Below, piece by piece: positions 8,329 to 15,335 of a stretch of DNA of 15,335 bases. A program made the position numbers and the translations under genes. Origin of the DNA: CAVWDI01 sp046259385 (GTDB taxonomy: Bacteria; Chloroflexota; Anaerolineae; Anaerolineales; UBA4823); the NCBI GenBank assembly GCA_046259385.1, contig JBJYWI010000209.1:1-15335 (forward strand). The letters run 5' to 3'. The notes under the pieces are model-generated. The model was not told the origin of the DNA. It did not search any database and worked only from the letters and a program-made list of their open reading frames with translations. Numbering within the stretch: position 1 is the first letter of the stretch; each line of letters starts with the position of its first letter.

Positions 8329-9720
8329 CTATGATGCAACTAATATGCCATCGTCTCGGAGCCGCTGAACAGCACAACCAGCATCCCGTAGGAGCTCCAC
8401 CACATCTTCAGAGAATGAATTCTCATTTCCTGCGATTGTTACCCGGCTTGCTTTACTAGCTTCTGTGATTGAAAATCCAATTGTTGGGTGGTGCTCCTCA
8501 ACAAATGGCTTAATTAGTTCAAAATCCCAATCCGCGATACCCCATGTGTATAAAGGTAAAAGCAAGTAATGAGAGAATAATTCCTCTTTTTTTCCCTTGC
8601 CATTACCCTTGGAATTAATTGTTTTCTTTAACTTCTGTATTTCGTTATTTTGTGATTTGTCTTGGTTTTTTTCAGAAAACCATCTTTTAAATTTTGAAAC
8701 AATCGGCAAAAAACCTGATTCATTTTTAAACCAAGCGTCCCTTTTGTATTTGCTATCGTCTCTTGTTGCTAGTAACCAAAAATTGCAAGCAAGCACTTCA
8801 TGGGGTACTGTATTCTCCTGCAAACCATTGATTGCCGGTTCCATTAATTTTGCGATCTCCAGAATCCTGCTTGCATGAGTATCTTCATCTAACGCAGGTC
8901 TGGATAAATCATTTCTGTCTCCCGGACTACATCCAGCCCTAAGCAGGATTATTGGCAATGCCTTACCAGTGGTTTCTTTCAGTATCGTGGAATACCATTC
9001 GAAAATACGAAATCCAATCTGGTCCTGTACACCCTCAACACTTTTGTAGGGCTGCGCTCCCGGCCAGCTTTCCGGGCCGCCGGCTCCCCAATTTATGGGT
9101 TTATTCCCTGCAAACGCGTATGTTCCAATCGCCAGATTACGTAATATTGACTGCTGTCCCCTGCGTTTCAAACCTTCAAGAGCTTTCCTTAAAAAAGCGG
9201 TATCCCAGAAATCACCACCAGGTTGAAGAGGTGGAAACACCGGGATTAAATTTTCTTCAAGAATATATGTTGCTATGGGTAAATATGCATCTAGGAATCG
9301 TTCAACAAGATTTGATTGAGACCAGGAAGTTGCTGACCAGGAAATTCTGCAATTTGGTTTTTCAAATACTGTAACGTATCGGATCCCCCAGCGAGCATAA
9401 TTTCTGAGCAGCATACGAAAATCTTTTTCGTAAAACCCAATTTCAATTGGTTCGATAAAATGTAGTATCGGTTCAATTTCTGCGTCAATTAAAGTAGTGA
9501 TAAAGGATTCCGGGATAGCTCTTTTTGACGATGCAATTAAAGTAATCCATGATGCGCCTAAACTTAATAATTCTGGCAACCATATTGATAAATCTTCCTG
9601 GCTGTAGTGTTGCGTATCTGGAAAATAATGAAACCCAATTCGAGACATTTTTGTTAATGAATTTAAGAATTGAATGGTAAGAATTGCTCGCTTCAGGCAT
9701 TGATGCAAGTTAAATGCCAC
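8329..9720 (-). CDS. Glycoside-hydrolase-like TIM-barrel protein (463 aa)
   Basis: The predicted fold is an alpha/beta barrel beginning at MSRIGFHYFPD (residue 25). Evidence includes a strand ending in YVTVFEKPN (residues 115-123), which resembles the acid/base NEPN motif of clan A glycoside hydrolases, with Glu120 in the key position. A later strand, LPIILLRAGCSPGD (255-268), is where related proteins carry the nucleophile glutamate, but here it reads RAG, so activity is doubtful. A low-complexity Lys/Asn/Gly loop (about 353-379) precedes a conserved C-terminal domain. There is no clear signal peptide. The GTG start at 9720 has GGAG eight bases upstream; ATG 9648, at residue 25, coincides with the first barrel strand but has no ribosome-binding site. 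The gene ends 51 bases before ftsZ on the same strand. Substrate is unknown; a cell-wall polysaccharide is a guess from the neighbour. Confidence 0.75.
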   Translation of the reverse strand: MAFNLHQCLKRAILTIQFLNSLTKMSRIGFHYFPDTQHYSQEDLSIWLPELLSLGASWITLIASSKRAIPESFITTLIDAEIEPILHFIEPIEIGFYEKDFRMLLRNYARWGIRYVTVFEKPNCRISWSATSWSQSNLVERFLDAYLPIATYILEENLIPVFPPLQPGGDFWDTAFLRKALEGLKRRGQQSILRNLAIGTYAFAGNKPINWGAGGPESWPGAQPYKSVEGVQDQIGFRIFEWYSTILKETTGKALPIILLRAGCSPGDRNDLSRPALDEDTHASRILEIAKLMEPAINGLQENTVPHEVLACNFWLLATRDDSKYKRDAWFKNESGFLPIVSKFKRWFSEKNQDKSQNNEIQKLKKTINSKGNGKGKKEELFSHYLLLPLYTWGIADWDFELIKPFVEEHHPTIGFSITEASKASRVTIAGNENSFSEDVVELLRDAGCAVQRLRDDGILVAS

Positions 9721-9732
9721 CCAATATTCTCC
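9718..9732 (-). promoter_or_regulatory. Ribosome-binding site for the GTG start of the TIM-barrel gene
   Basis: GGAG (9732-9729 on the minus strand) lies eight bases before GTG (9720-9718). It supports the longer protein over the ATG at 9648, which is preceded by AT-rich sequence only. Confidence 0.45.
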
Positions 9733-9745
9733 AAATTTTAGGTTC

Positions 9746-9776
9746 TTGACACAGAACCCGGGTAGAATGCTATAAA
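9746..9776 (+). promoter_or_regulatory. Candidate sigma-70 type promoter for the thioredoxin-TPR gene
   Basis: A perfect TTGACA (9746-9751) is followed by TGCTATAAA, an extended -10 with hexamer TATAAA at 9771-9776. The 19-base spacer is longer than the usual 17. The leader would be about 145 bases. The rest of the 209-base divergent gap (9721-9929) shows no other structure I can support; the promoter of the oppositely oriented TIM-barrel gene must also lie here but I cannot place it. Confidence 0.45.
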
Positions 9777-9929
9777 TTTCTAATATATTTCCAATTGAGA
9801 ACTTTTGGATGACAGGGTATGATTTTAAATGTGTAATTACAACTTGTTCTTTCTTCCTATACTTAAGCCAATTTAATAGGTGGTAGTATAAAGAAACTCT
9901 TCAAACAAATATAATTTGAGAGGCAGCAG

Positions 9930-10766
9930 ATGACTTCCGAATTTATTATTGATGTGACCGATGCAGATTTTGAATATCATGTAATATCATATTCTCAAAA
10001 TATACCTGTGGTTGTCGATTTTTGGGCTGAATGGTGTATGCCTTGTAAAACTTTGGGTCCTTTATTGGAAAGATTGACCGAAGGTGCAAAAGGGAAATTT
10101 CGTCTAGCCAAGGTAAATGTTGACCAGAATCCCAATTTAGCTTTTCGCTTCAATATCCGAAGTATTCCAGCAGTCAAAGCATTCAAGGATGGCCAAGTGA
10201 TCTCTGATTTTGTTGGAAATCAATCGGAGGCGAAGATCAGAGAATTTCTGCGTGAGATTGTTCCTGATCAAAGTGATCTAAATCTGGAAAAAGGGAACAG
10301 CCTGTTGATATTGAATCAGGCAGAAGAAGCAGAATTGTGTTTCCGAAGATCTCTGGAAATTTCTCCCGCAAATACTGCTGCTCGTCTGGGTTTAATCCGG
10401 AGCCTGCTTTTTCAGGGAAAAGGTATGCAGTCTGAAGAATTTCTGAATGATTTTCCTGCAAGCGCAGAATATACTCCTGCACAAAGATTAACCCCTTTAG
10501 CAGAAGCATTTAATTTTCTTGAAACCAGGGAACCCCACTCGGGGAAAAATGATTTTTCAGATGCAACATTCAACAATGCTGTCCGGTTGGCGTATAACGG
10601 AAATTTCGAAGCAGCAATGGATGGAATCCTTGAAGTTTTGCGTATTGACAAACACTACAGGGATGACCAAGCAAGATTAATTATGGTTGCTATACTGGAA
10701 ATGCTTGGAGAGAACAATCCAATAACCCGTCAGTACAGGAACGAGCTTGCATCGGTCCTGTTTTAA
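9930..10766 (+). CDS. Thioredoxin-TPR protein of CnoX/YbbN type (278 aa)
   Basis: Residues 1 to about 110 are a thioredoxin domain with the active site WCMPC (residues 35-39, Cys36 and Cys39) and the cis-proline loop SIP (Pro80). The remainder is helical: a TPR-like pair at about 118-160 (SLLILNQAEEAELCFRRSLE) and a C-terminal helical bundle typical of the TPR_19/20 ends of the CnoX family. The length is close to that of E. coli CnoX (284). That protein is a chaperedoxin which holds unfolding proteins during oxidative stress and passes them to GroEL. Unlike E. coli CnoX, which has SxxC, this one keeps both cysteines and so may reduce disulfides. The start ATG 9930 is preceded by GAGAGG at a spacing of six. 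It is monocistronic: divergent from the TIM-barrel gene and closed by a terminator. Confidence 0.9.
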   Translation: MTSEFIIDVTDADFEYHVISYSQNIPVVVDFWAEWCMPCKTLGPLLERLTEGAKGKFRLAKVNVDQNPNLAFRFNIRSIPAVKAFKDGQVISDFVGNQSEAKIREFLREIVPDQSDLNLEKGNSLLILNQAEEAELCFRRSLEISPANTAARLGLIRSLLFQGKGMQSEEFLNDFPASAEYTPAQRLTPLAEAFNFLETREPHSGKNDFSDATFNNAVRLAYNGNFEAAMDGILEVLRIDKHYRDDQARLIMVAILEMLGENNPITRQYRNELASVLF

Positions 10767-10781
10767 AGCTTAATTAATTAT

Positions 10782-10822
10782 AAAACACGCATATACCTAC
10801 ATATATGCGCGTTTCTTTTTTT
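10782..10822 (+). terminator. Intrinsic terminator of the thioredoxin-TPR gene
   Basis: CGCATATA (10788-10795), loop CCTACA, and TATATGCG (10802-10809) form eight pairs. Beyond one mismatch the stem extends by AAAC (10783-10786) pairing with GTTT (10811-10814). A run CTTTTTTT follows at once. It begins 16 bases after the stop codon. Confidence 0.85.
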
Positions 10823-10841
10823 ATTAGTATTCAATTATTTC

Positions 10842-11017
10842 AAAAAAAACCCCACTATGCCGTGTGCAGCTAAGTTTTGAACCTGCCTTCGCAGGTTGGG
10901 TTCCGCCTCAAGTGCTCAGCCTTGGCTTGTGCCTATCGCTTCACACCAAGAAGATTGGAACCCTTTATAAGAGTGTTGGCTCAAAACCAATATGCAGCAT
11001 CACGCACAAAGCAGGGT
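10842..11017 (-). ncRNA. ssrS: Candidate 6S RNA
   Basis: 6S RNA imitates an open promoter and sequesters sigma-70 RNA polymerase. On the minus strand, a transcript from about A11017 to the U8 run (10849-10842) would be about 173 nt. Its arms pair along their length. The ends pair ACCC with GGGU, then GUGC/GCAU, GUG/CAC and UGC/GCA with single bulges. GUUUUGAGCC (10987-10978) can pair with GGUUCAAAAC (10883-10874). GGGUUCC (10963-10957) pairs with GGAACCC (10904-10898). CUUGG/CCAAG (10950-10946 with 10925-10921) caps the rod. A side hairpin AACCUGC-GAAG-GCAGGUU (10897-10880) sits in the 3' strand of the central bubble, as in known 6S RNAs. The stretch GAGCC...UUAUAAAGGGUUCC resembles what I recall of the B. 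subtilis 6S-1 5' strand. A protein gene is excluded by lack of any sizeable frame. Confidence 0.78.
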
Positions 11018-11023
11018 AATTAT

Positions 11024-11032
11024 TTTATACCA
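11024..11032 (-). promoter_or_regulatory. Extended -10 promoter for the 6S RNA candidate
   Basis: On the minus strand TGGTATAAA (11032-11024) is an extended -10 element. Counting about seven bases on gives a start at A11017, exactly where the closing stem ACCC begins. No good -35 hexamer is present, as is common for extended -10 promoters. It lies between the asnS stop (11071) and the RNA. Confidence 0.6.
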
Positions 11033-11070
11033 TAAAAAGAAATGAATGAATAGGTAATTTAGATCATGCA

Positions 11071-12414
11071 CTACGGATACACTCTTTTTATCGTTCGCGG
11101 AAAAGGAATTGTTTCGCGGATATGATTAATCCCGCATAACCATGAAACAGTTCTTTCAACTCCCAGTCCAAATCCACTATGGGGAACACTGCCAAAATAT
11201 CGTAAATCTAAATACCACTTGAAAGCCTCATGAGGGAGATCATGTTCAACAAGCCGCTTCTTTAGCATTACAGGATCGGATATACGCTCACTTCCTCCAA
11301 TAATCTCACCATATCCCTCCGGAGCTAGAAGATCAACACTTTTGCACACTTCCGATCTCCCTGGCCACGGCTCCATATAGAATGCTTTTACCTGGGAGGG
11401 AAATCCATAAACAAAAATTGGTTTTTCATAGTATTCAGTGATAGCAGTTTCATGCGGTGCGCCAAAATCCATACCCCAATCGAAGTTTAATAATTCTTTC
11501 TTCTCCTCGTCCGAAGTCTCCTCCTGCAATTGTCTTAAGAGTTCAACAGCATCATCATAGGAAATTCGTGGAAATGGTGGTTTGATGTTTTGCAGTATAT
11601 TGATGTCCCGGCTCAATGAAACCAATTCCGGTTCACGATCCCTTAGCACTCTTTGGACAATATGGAATGTAAACTGCTCTGCAATCTCCATCAGACATTC
11701 TAAATCACAGAATGCAATTTCAGGCTCAACCATCCAGAATTCCGTAAGGTGTCTGCGTGTCTTTGATTTTTCAGCTCTGAAAGTAGGACCGAAAGCATAC
11801 ACTCGGCTGAATCCAAAAATATTAGCTTCATTGTATAATTGACCGCTTTGGGCAAGATAGGCGCTTCCTTCGTCAAAATATTCAGTTTCAAAAAGTGTTG
11901 TCGTTCCCTCACAAGCTGCAGGCGTTAAAATCGGCGTATCAAGATTAATAAAACCATTGTTATCAAGCCATTCTCTTATTGCGCTTATAACAGTAGCCCT
12001 TATCCTCAGCACCGCCCACTGACTTGGCATACGAAGCCAAAGGTGGCGATGATCCAAAACAAAATCGACCCCATGCTCTTTCAAAGCTAACGGATAATCT
12101 TCTGCTGCAAGCTGAACAATTTCGAGATTAATTATGCCAATTTCATAACCACCTGGAATGCCCGGCGCCCGGTCATCCTGCCTGACAATGCCAGATACAA
12201 TGACCGAGGATTCCTGTGGAATTCTGCTTATATTGTCGAATAATTCCTGGTTCAAATCCGGTTTAAATGCGACACATTGAACATAACCAAATCCATCCCG
12301 AATCAATAAGAACACCAATTTACCTTTATGGGTACGGTTATATACCCAACCCTTGATTACAACTTCCTGCCCTTCATATTGTGAAATTTCTTCAATCCGA
12401 ATTGTAGTGGCCAT
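11071..12414 (-). CDS. asnS: Asparagine--tRNA ligase (447 aa)
   Basis: AsnRS joins asparagine to tRNA-Asn in the cytoplasm using ATP. The N-terminal OB fold (residues about 17-105, KGWVYNRTHKGKLVFLLIRD) binds the anticodon. The class IIb catalytic core follows: motif 1 leading into TPILTPAACEGTTTLF (160-175), motif 2 FRAEKSKTRRHLTEF (212-226), and motif 3 GLGVERTVSWLCGI (416-429) near the end. CEGTTTLF is characteristic of AsnRS and separates it from AspRS. The length is normal. The start ATG 12414 has AGAGG a few bases upstream, in the 13-base gap after aspS, so the two ligases form an operon with aspS first. No regulatory site of its own is visible. Confidence 0.95.
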   Translation of the reverse strand: MATTIRIEEISQYEGQEVVIKGWVYNRTHKGKLVFLLIRDGFGYVQCVAFKPDLNQELFDNISRIPQESSVIVSGIVRQDDRAPGIPGGYEIGIINLEIVQLAAEDYPLALKEHGVDFVLDHRHLWLRMPSQWAVLRIRATVISAIREWLDNNGFINLDTPILTPAACEGTTTLFETEYFDEGSAYLAQSGQLYNEANIFGFSRVYAFGPTFRAEKSKTRRHLTEFWMVEPEIAFCDLECLMEIAEQFTFHIVQRVLRDREPELVSLSRDINILQNIKPPFPRISYDDAVELLRQLQEETSDEEKKELLNFDWGMDFGAPHETAITEYYEKPIFVYGFPSQVKAFYMEPWPGRSEVCKSVDLLAPEGYGEIIGGSERISDPVMLKKRLVEHDLPHEAFKWYLDLRYFGSVPHSGFGLGVERTVSWLCGINHIRETIPFPRTIKRVYP

Positions 12415-12427
12415 AATAAACCTCTAG

Positions 12428-14194
12428 TTAAAGATCAAGCTTTAGGTGTAATTCTTTAAGTTGAACTTCATCAACCGGAGACGGTGCGCCAGCCATTACA
12501 TCACGAGCTACTTGGTTTTTTGGAAACGCGATTACTTCCCGTATATTTGGCTCATCCGCGAGAATCATTGCGATTCGATCAATTCCCGGAGCGATGCCTC
12601 CATGTGGCGGAGTGCCATATTCAAACGCTTCTAACATATGCCCAAATCGACTTTTTGCAGTTTCCGGCTCCAAACCGATTAATTGGAATACCTGTTCCTG
12701 TAAATCGCGCTGATGAATACGAATAGAACCGCCTCCAACTTCGTTGTCATTCAATACCATATCGTATTGCTGGCCTCTGGCTTGGCCTGGATTTGTGGCT
12801 AGAAGTGGGATGTCCTCTGCCATTGGAGCTGTAAAGAGGTGGTGGCTTGGATCCCATCTATTTTCATCTTCATTCCAAACCACAAAAGGAAAATCGATAA
12901 TCCAGCAAAATGCAAGAAGATCAGGATCAGTAAGGCCTAGAGTATCTGCTACATTGACTCTCAAATAACCCAGTGCATCAAAAACTACCGGCTCCCAGTC
13001 TGCAACAATCAACAACAAATCGCCCCTTTCCGCTTCCATCCTGTTCAGTATCTTCTCTTTCTTATCATCATCAATATTTTTTATAAAAGAAGAACGTAAC
13101 TCCCCGGTTGAAGTAGGTGCAATGTAAAAAAGGCCTTTTGCGCCGCGCTTTTTTACAATTTCAGCAAATCGTTCAATCTCTTTTCTGCTCGAGTCGCCTT
13201 TACCTTTTACATTGATACCTCTGATAACACCGCCATCCTTTATCACATCCTCGAATAGTTTGTATCCACAAAGAGCTAGAATATCAGTCAGATCCTTCAA
13301 TTCCATACCGTATCTCAAATCAGGATTGTCTTTTCCAAATCTTTCCATAGCTTCGCGGTATGTCAATCTAGGCCAGGGACTTGAAAGCAATCTCTTGTTT
13401 GGAACGATTTCTGTGACCAGTTGAGTGAAAAGATCTTCCGTAATATTCATCACATCTTCGCGTTCAACAAATGACATCTCAAGATCTAACTGTGTAAATT
13501 CTGGTTGGCGGTCACCGCGCTGGTCTTCATCCCGGAAACACCTGGCAATTTGGAAATAGCGATCCACGCCAGCAACCATCAGAAGTTGTTTCAATTGTTG
13601 AGGCGATTGAGGTAATGCATAAAAATCACCGGCGTGGACTCGTGAAGGAACTAGATAATCACGTGCACCCTCTGGAGTAGTCTTAAAAAGTATAGGCGTT
13701 TCAATTTCAATAAAATCGCGATTGTCGAGATAATCCCGGATAAATTTAACTATCCTGTGTCTCATTTCAAGATTATGGAGCATTTTTGGTCTGCGCAGAT
13801 CAAGATAACGGTACCGCAATCTGGTTTGTTCATCAGCATTATCCTGATCATTAATTAAGAAAGGAGTAGGTTTTGATGGATTCAGAACTTTTAGTTCTTT
13901 GACCTCAATTTCGATATCACCAGTTTTCAATTCAGGGTTTTCTTTGCCCTCTAACCTTTTACGGACGACACCTACTACTTCAATCACCCATTCCAATCTG
14001 ACCGGAGCAGCAGCATCATGTGATGATTTTGAGATATCAGGATTTGTAACAATTTGGACAATACCATACCGATCTCTAAGGTCGATAAATGTCAGTCCCC
14101 CATGATCTCGTCTCCGGTGCACCCAACCTACCAATTCCACCGTTTCCCCATTGTTTGAGATTCTCAATTCACCACAAGTATGTGTCCTGAACAT
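12428..14194 (-). CDS. aspS: Aspartate--tRNA ligase, bacterial type (588 aa)
   Basis: AspRS charges tRNA-Asp with aspartate. The order is bacterial: OB-fold anticodon domain (residues 1 to about 105, GWVHRRRDHGG at 23-33), class II core with QSPQQLKQLLM (196-206) and motif 2 FRDEDQRGDRQPEFTQLD (220-237), the inserted GAD domain (about 290-420), and motif 3 GGIAPGIDR near the C terminus. The length matches the family. His31 and Gly83 are the residues linked, in the Pseudomonas aeruginosa enzyme, to a non-discriminating AspRS that also charges tRNA-Asn. The start ATG 14194 has GGAG eight bases upstream; the in-frame start at 14230 would add 12 residues lying in the leader hairpin and is unlikely. 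asnS follows after 13 bases. Confidence 0.96.
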   Translation of the reverse strand: MFRTHTCGELRISNNGETVELVGWVHRRRDHGGLTFIDLRDRYGIVQIVTNPDISKSSHDAAAPVRLEWVIEVVGVVRKRLEGKENPELKTGDIEIEVKELKVLNPSKPTPFLINDQDNADEQTRLRYRYLDLRRPKMLHNLEMRHRIVKFIRDYLDNRDFIEIETPILFKTTPEGARDYLVPSRVHAGDFYALPQSPQQLKQLLMVAGVDRYFQIARCFRDEDQRGDRQPEFTQLDLEMSFVEREDVMNITEDLFTQLVTEIVPNKRLLSSPWPRLTYREAMERFGKDNPDLRYGMELKDLTDILALCGYKLFEDVIKDGGVIRGINVKGKGDSSRKEIERFAEIVKKRGAKGLFYIAPTSTGELRSSFIKNIDDDKKEKILNRMEAERGDLLLIVADWEPVVFDALGYLRVNVADTLGLTDPDLLAFCWIIDFPFVVWNEDENRWDPSHHLFTAPMAEDIPLLATNPGQARGQQYDMVLNDNEVGGGSIRIHQRDLQEQVFQLIGLEPETAKSRFGHMLEAFEYGTPPHGGIAPGIDRIAMILADEPNIREVIAFPKNQVARDVMAGAPSPVDEVQLKELHLKLDL

Positions 14195-14202
14195 AATTGA
14201 TT

Positions 14203-14206
14203 CTCC
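14203..14206 (-). promoter_or_regulatory. Ribosome-binding site of aspS
   Basis: GGAG on the minus strand, eight bases from ATG 14194. It directly follows the T-run of the leader hairpin, so folding or termination there could govern access to it. Confidence 0.6.
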
Positions 14207-14243
14207 AAAAATAAAAATCGCCCTCTGCATAACGCTTCGGGCG
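14207..14243 (-). terminator. Terminator-like hairpin in the aspS leader
   Basis: On the minus strand CGCCC (14243-14239) pairs with GGGCG (14223-14219) across a 15-base loop, followed by ATTTTTATTTTT. It lies between the likely aspS promoter and the aspS ribosome-binding site. It may be an attenuator of the aspS-asnS operon or a weak terminator for the regulator gene upstream. No T-box consensus (UGGNACCGCG) is present in the leader. Confidence 0.45.
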
Positions 14244-14317
14244 CTAGACGATTAGTTTAGAAATATTCCAAATAATAAATCTCACACCCTGTTCAAAAGG
14301 CGAAAATATTGTTAAAT

Positions 14318-14348
14318 GTGATTGATTTGTAACCCAAATTTACATCAC
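14318..14348 (-). promoter_or_regulatory. Hairpin in the aspS leader
   Basis: GTGAT, then ATTTG, loop GGTTA, then CAAAT and ATCAC form two five-pair stems separated by an internal loop. It lies about 30 bases after the predicted start of the aspS transcript. Function unknown. The surrounding 258-base gap (14231-14488) contains only this hairpin, the promoter and the terminator-like hairpin. Confidence 0.4.
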
Positions 14349-14382
14349 CTTCGAAAATCCTCATCACACGATTAACCGGAAA

Positions 14383-14391
14383 ATTATAGCA
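14383..14391 (-). promoter_or_regulatory. Extended -10 promoter for aspS-asnS
   Basis: TGCTATAAT on the minus strand (14391-14383) is a perfect extended -10. Transcription would start near 14376, giving a leader of about 180 nt. No clear -35 is seen. Confidence 0.55.
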
Positions 14392-14488
14392 TACATGCCA
14401 TTTCCATAATGGTAGACAACTTTCTTGTAATATTTCGATCCAATTCTTCAAACCCTTCTCGTTTTTCGATATTTCAGGAATGTTCGCT

Positions 14489-15100
14489 TTATTTAATAGA
14501 AGAAATATGATATTCGCTGGGGCGTTCACCTTTTTCAAATCCCGCTATGACAATAATAATACTTGCAGTTCCATTACCGGTGTTATGCCAGCGATGACGA
14601 AGTTCGGCTGAAAAAATTAATGTGTCACCTTTTTCAAGAAAGTATTTCTGATTTTCAACTTCGTATTCTAATTGACCTTCCAGACACATTACAAACTCAT
14701 GACCGTTGTGTATCATCCCAAATGGGCCGCTGCTTGCATTTGCTTCCATAGTAACGATAAACGGTTCAACGTATCCTGTAAAATTTTCTCCTCCTAATCC
14801 TTCCCAAACAGCATTATCAAATTCAATTTTCCTCCTGTCATTTGCCTTCACATACACAATATCTTGCTTTTCAGGTTCAATTCGAAAAAATGCCGTAATA
14901 GGGATATTTAATGCGGTTGCAATTTTGTTTAAAGTGCTAACCGAGGGAGAGGTGCGCCCTCTTTCGATCATACTCAATGCGTTTGTTGACAACCCGCTGT
15001 CTCTGGCAACTGCCCGCATTGATTTCCCCCTCTCCTGTCGTAGTTCCCGGAGACGTCCGCCAACATCTACTGTGTACAATTCGTGTTCATCATTGACCAT
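14489..15100 (-). CDS. XRE-family regulator with C-terminal cupin domain (203 aa)
   Basis: Residues about 16-70 form an XRE/Cro-type helix-turn-helix (LRELRQERGKSMRAVARDSG, then STNALSMIERGRTSPSVSTL). Residues about 108-187 are a cupin_2 small-molecule domain with possible metal or ligand residues His131, His134, Glu135, His169 and His172. This HTH-cupin architecture is common in one-component regulators such as PuuR and SutR relatives, which respond to polyamines, amino acids or sulfur compounds; the ligand here is not predictable. The length is typical. The start ATG 15100 has AAGGAGAG at good spacing. It is on the same strand as aspS but separated by 294 bases holding a separate promoter, so it is probably its own transcript. 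Its target may be itself or a gene outside the window. Confidence 0.9.
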   Translation of the reverse strand: MVNDEHELYTVDVGGRLRELRQERGKSMRAVARDSGLSTNALSMIERGRTSPSVSTLNKIATALNIPITAFFRIEPEKQDIVYVKANDRRKIEFDNAVWEGLGGENFTGYVEPFIVTMEANASSGPFGMIHNGHEFVMCLEGQLEYEVENQKYFLEKGDTLIFSAELRHRWHNTGNGTASIIIVIAGFEKGERPSEYHISSIK

Positions 15101-15143
15101 TCAGACTCTCCTTATTTTAAATACTATATTCTAATCATAATCT

Positions 15144-15149
15144 ATTATA
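15144..15149 (-). promoter_or_regulatory. Candidate -10 box of the XRE-cupin gene
   Basis: A perfect TATAAT lies 44 bases upstream of the start codon, on the minus strand. The -35 region is poor. The remaining sequence to the right edge (15150-15335) is very AT-rich, and I see no gene or RNA in it. Confidence 0.35.
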
Positions 15150-15335
15150 ACCGCCAGAAAAGTTTTTGATTAATGAAAGTGTTCTGATTAATGCAATATA
15201 AATATATACAAAAGTCAATAGAATCGATCCTTGATTTTTCCGAATAGAATTCACATTTTTTGAGGTAATAGTCAAATCAATCACAGAATAATGATTACTC
15301 AAAATCTCAGACAAGAAATTAATTGACTGCAAACT

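Noticed and set aside
10855..11010. The hairpin-rich stretch as a transposon remnant, attenuator or Rho-independent terminator of asnS alone
   Set aside because: The long-range pairing, the own promoter and the size fit a single 6S-type RNA better; there is no transposase fragment or target duplication.
14195..14376. T-box riboswitch in the aspS leader
   Set aside because: Leaders of tRNA-ligase genes often are T-boxes, but the UGGNACCGCG T-box sequence and a recognisable stem I are absent.
14293..14538. 81-codon minus-strand frame between the XRE-cupin gene and aspS
   Set aside because: It starts with TTG inside the cupin gene, has no protein-like pattern, and covers the aspS promoter and a leader hairpin.
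15135..15332. 65-codon minus-strand frame at the right edge
   Set aside because: TTG start without a ribosome-binding site, AT-driven composition (Ile, Leu, Asn, Ser), and it covers the candidate promoter of the XRE-cupin gene.

Overview
The window looks like a chromosomal housekeeping segment from a low-GC bacterium. FtsZ, the AspRS/AsnRS pair and the CnoX-like thioredoxin, together with the general style of the TPR and TIM-barrel proteins, suggest Chloroflexota, probably Anaerolineae. That assignment is by impression of the protein sequences, not by a search. There are no transposases, integrases, phage genes, CRISPR arrays, tRNAs or rRNAs. Base composition and start signals (GGAG-type Shine-Dalgarno sequences) look uniform, so I see no sign of recent transfer.

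Left half (1-9720, all minus strand). In order of transcription: a glycoside-hydrolase-like TIM-barrel protein (9720-8329), ftsZ (8277-7075), an 80-residue hypothetical protein (7034-6792), a small two-helix membrane protein (6666-6331), a 1928-residue TPR protein (6334-548) and the start of another TPR-like protein (537 to the left edge, unfinished). The last three are tightly coupled: a 4-base ATGA overlap and then a 10-base gap. A weak hairpin plus U-run after the 80-residue gene may separate the ftsZ part from the TPR part. FtsZ has an intact GTP-binding box and C-terminal tail, but the second aspartate of the T7 loop (E. coli D212) is His222.

Middle (9721-11070). A divergent promoter region leads to a plus-strand thioredoxin-TPR protein of CnoX/YbbN type, which ends in a clear intrinsic terminator. 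Facing it on the minus strand is an unannotated-looking, highly structured element of about 173 nt that I read as 6S RNA (ssrS). It has its own extended -10 promoter, a rod-shaped fold with a central bubble, and a U8 end.

Right half (11071-15335, all minus strand). A gene for an XRE-family regulator with a cupin domain is followed by aspS and asnS. aspS has a leader of about 180 nt with an extended -10 promoter, one internal hairpin and a terminator-like hairpin just before its Shine-Dalgarno. asnS starts 13 bases after aspS ends, so the two are probably co-transcribed. AspRS carries His31 and Gly83, the residues associated with non-discriminating AspRS, although a full AsnRS lies beside it.

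Most noteworthy: the 6S RNA candidate, the T7-loop substitution in FtsZ, the coupled two-helix membrane protein/giant TPR pair downstream of ftsZ, and the non-discriminating signature of AspRS. I do not see a defence or mobile system.
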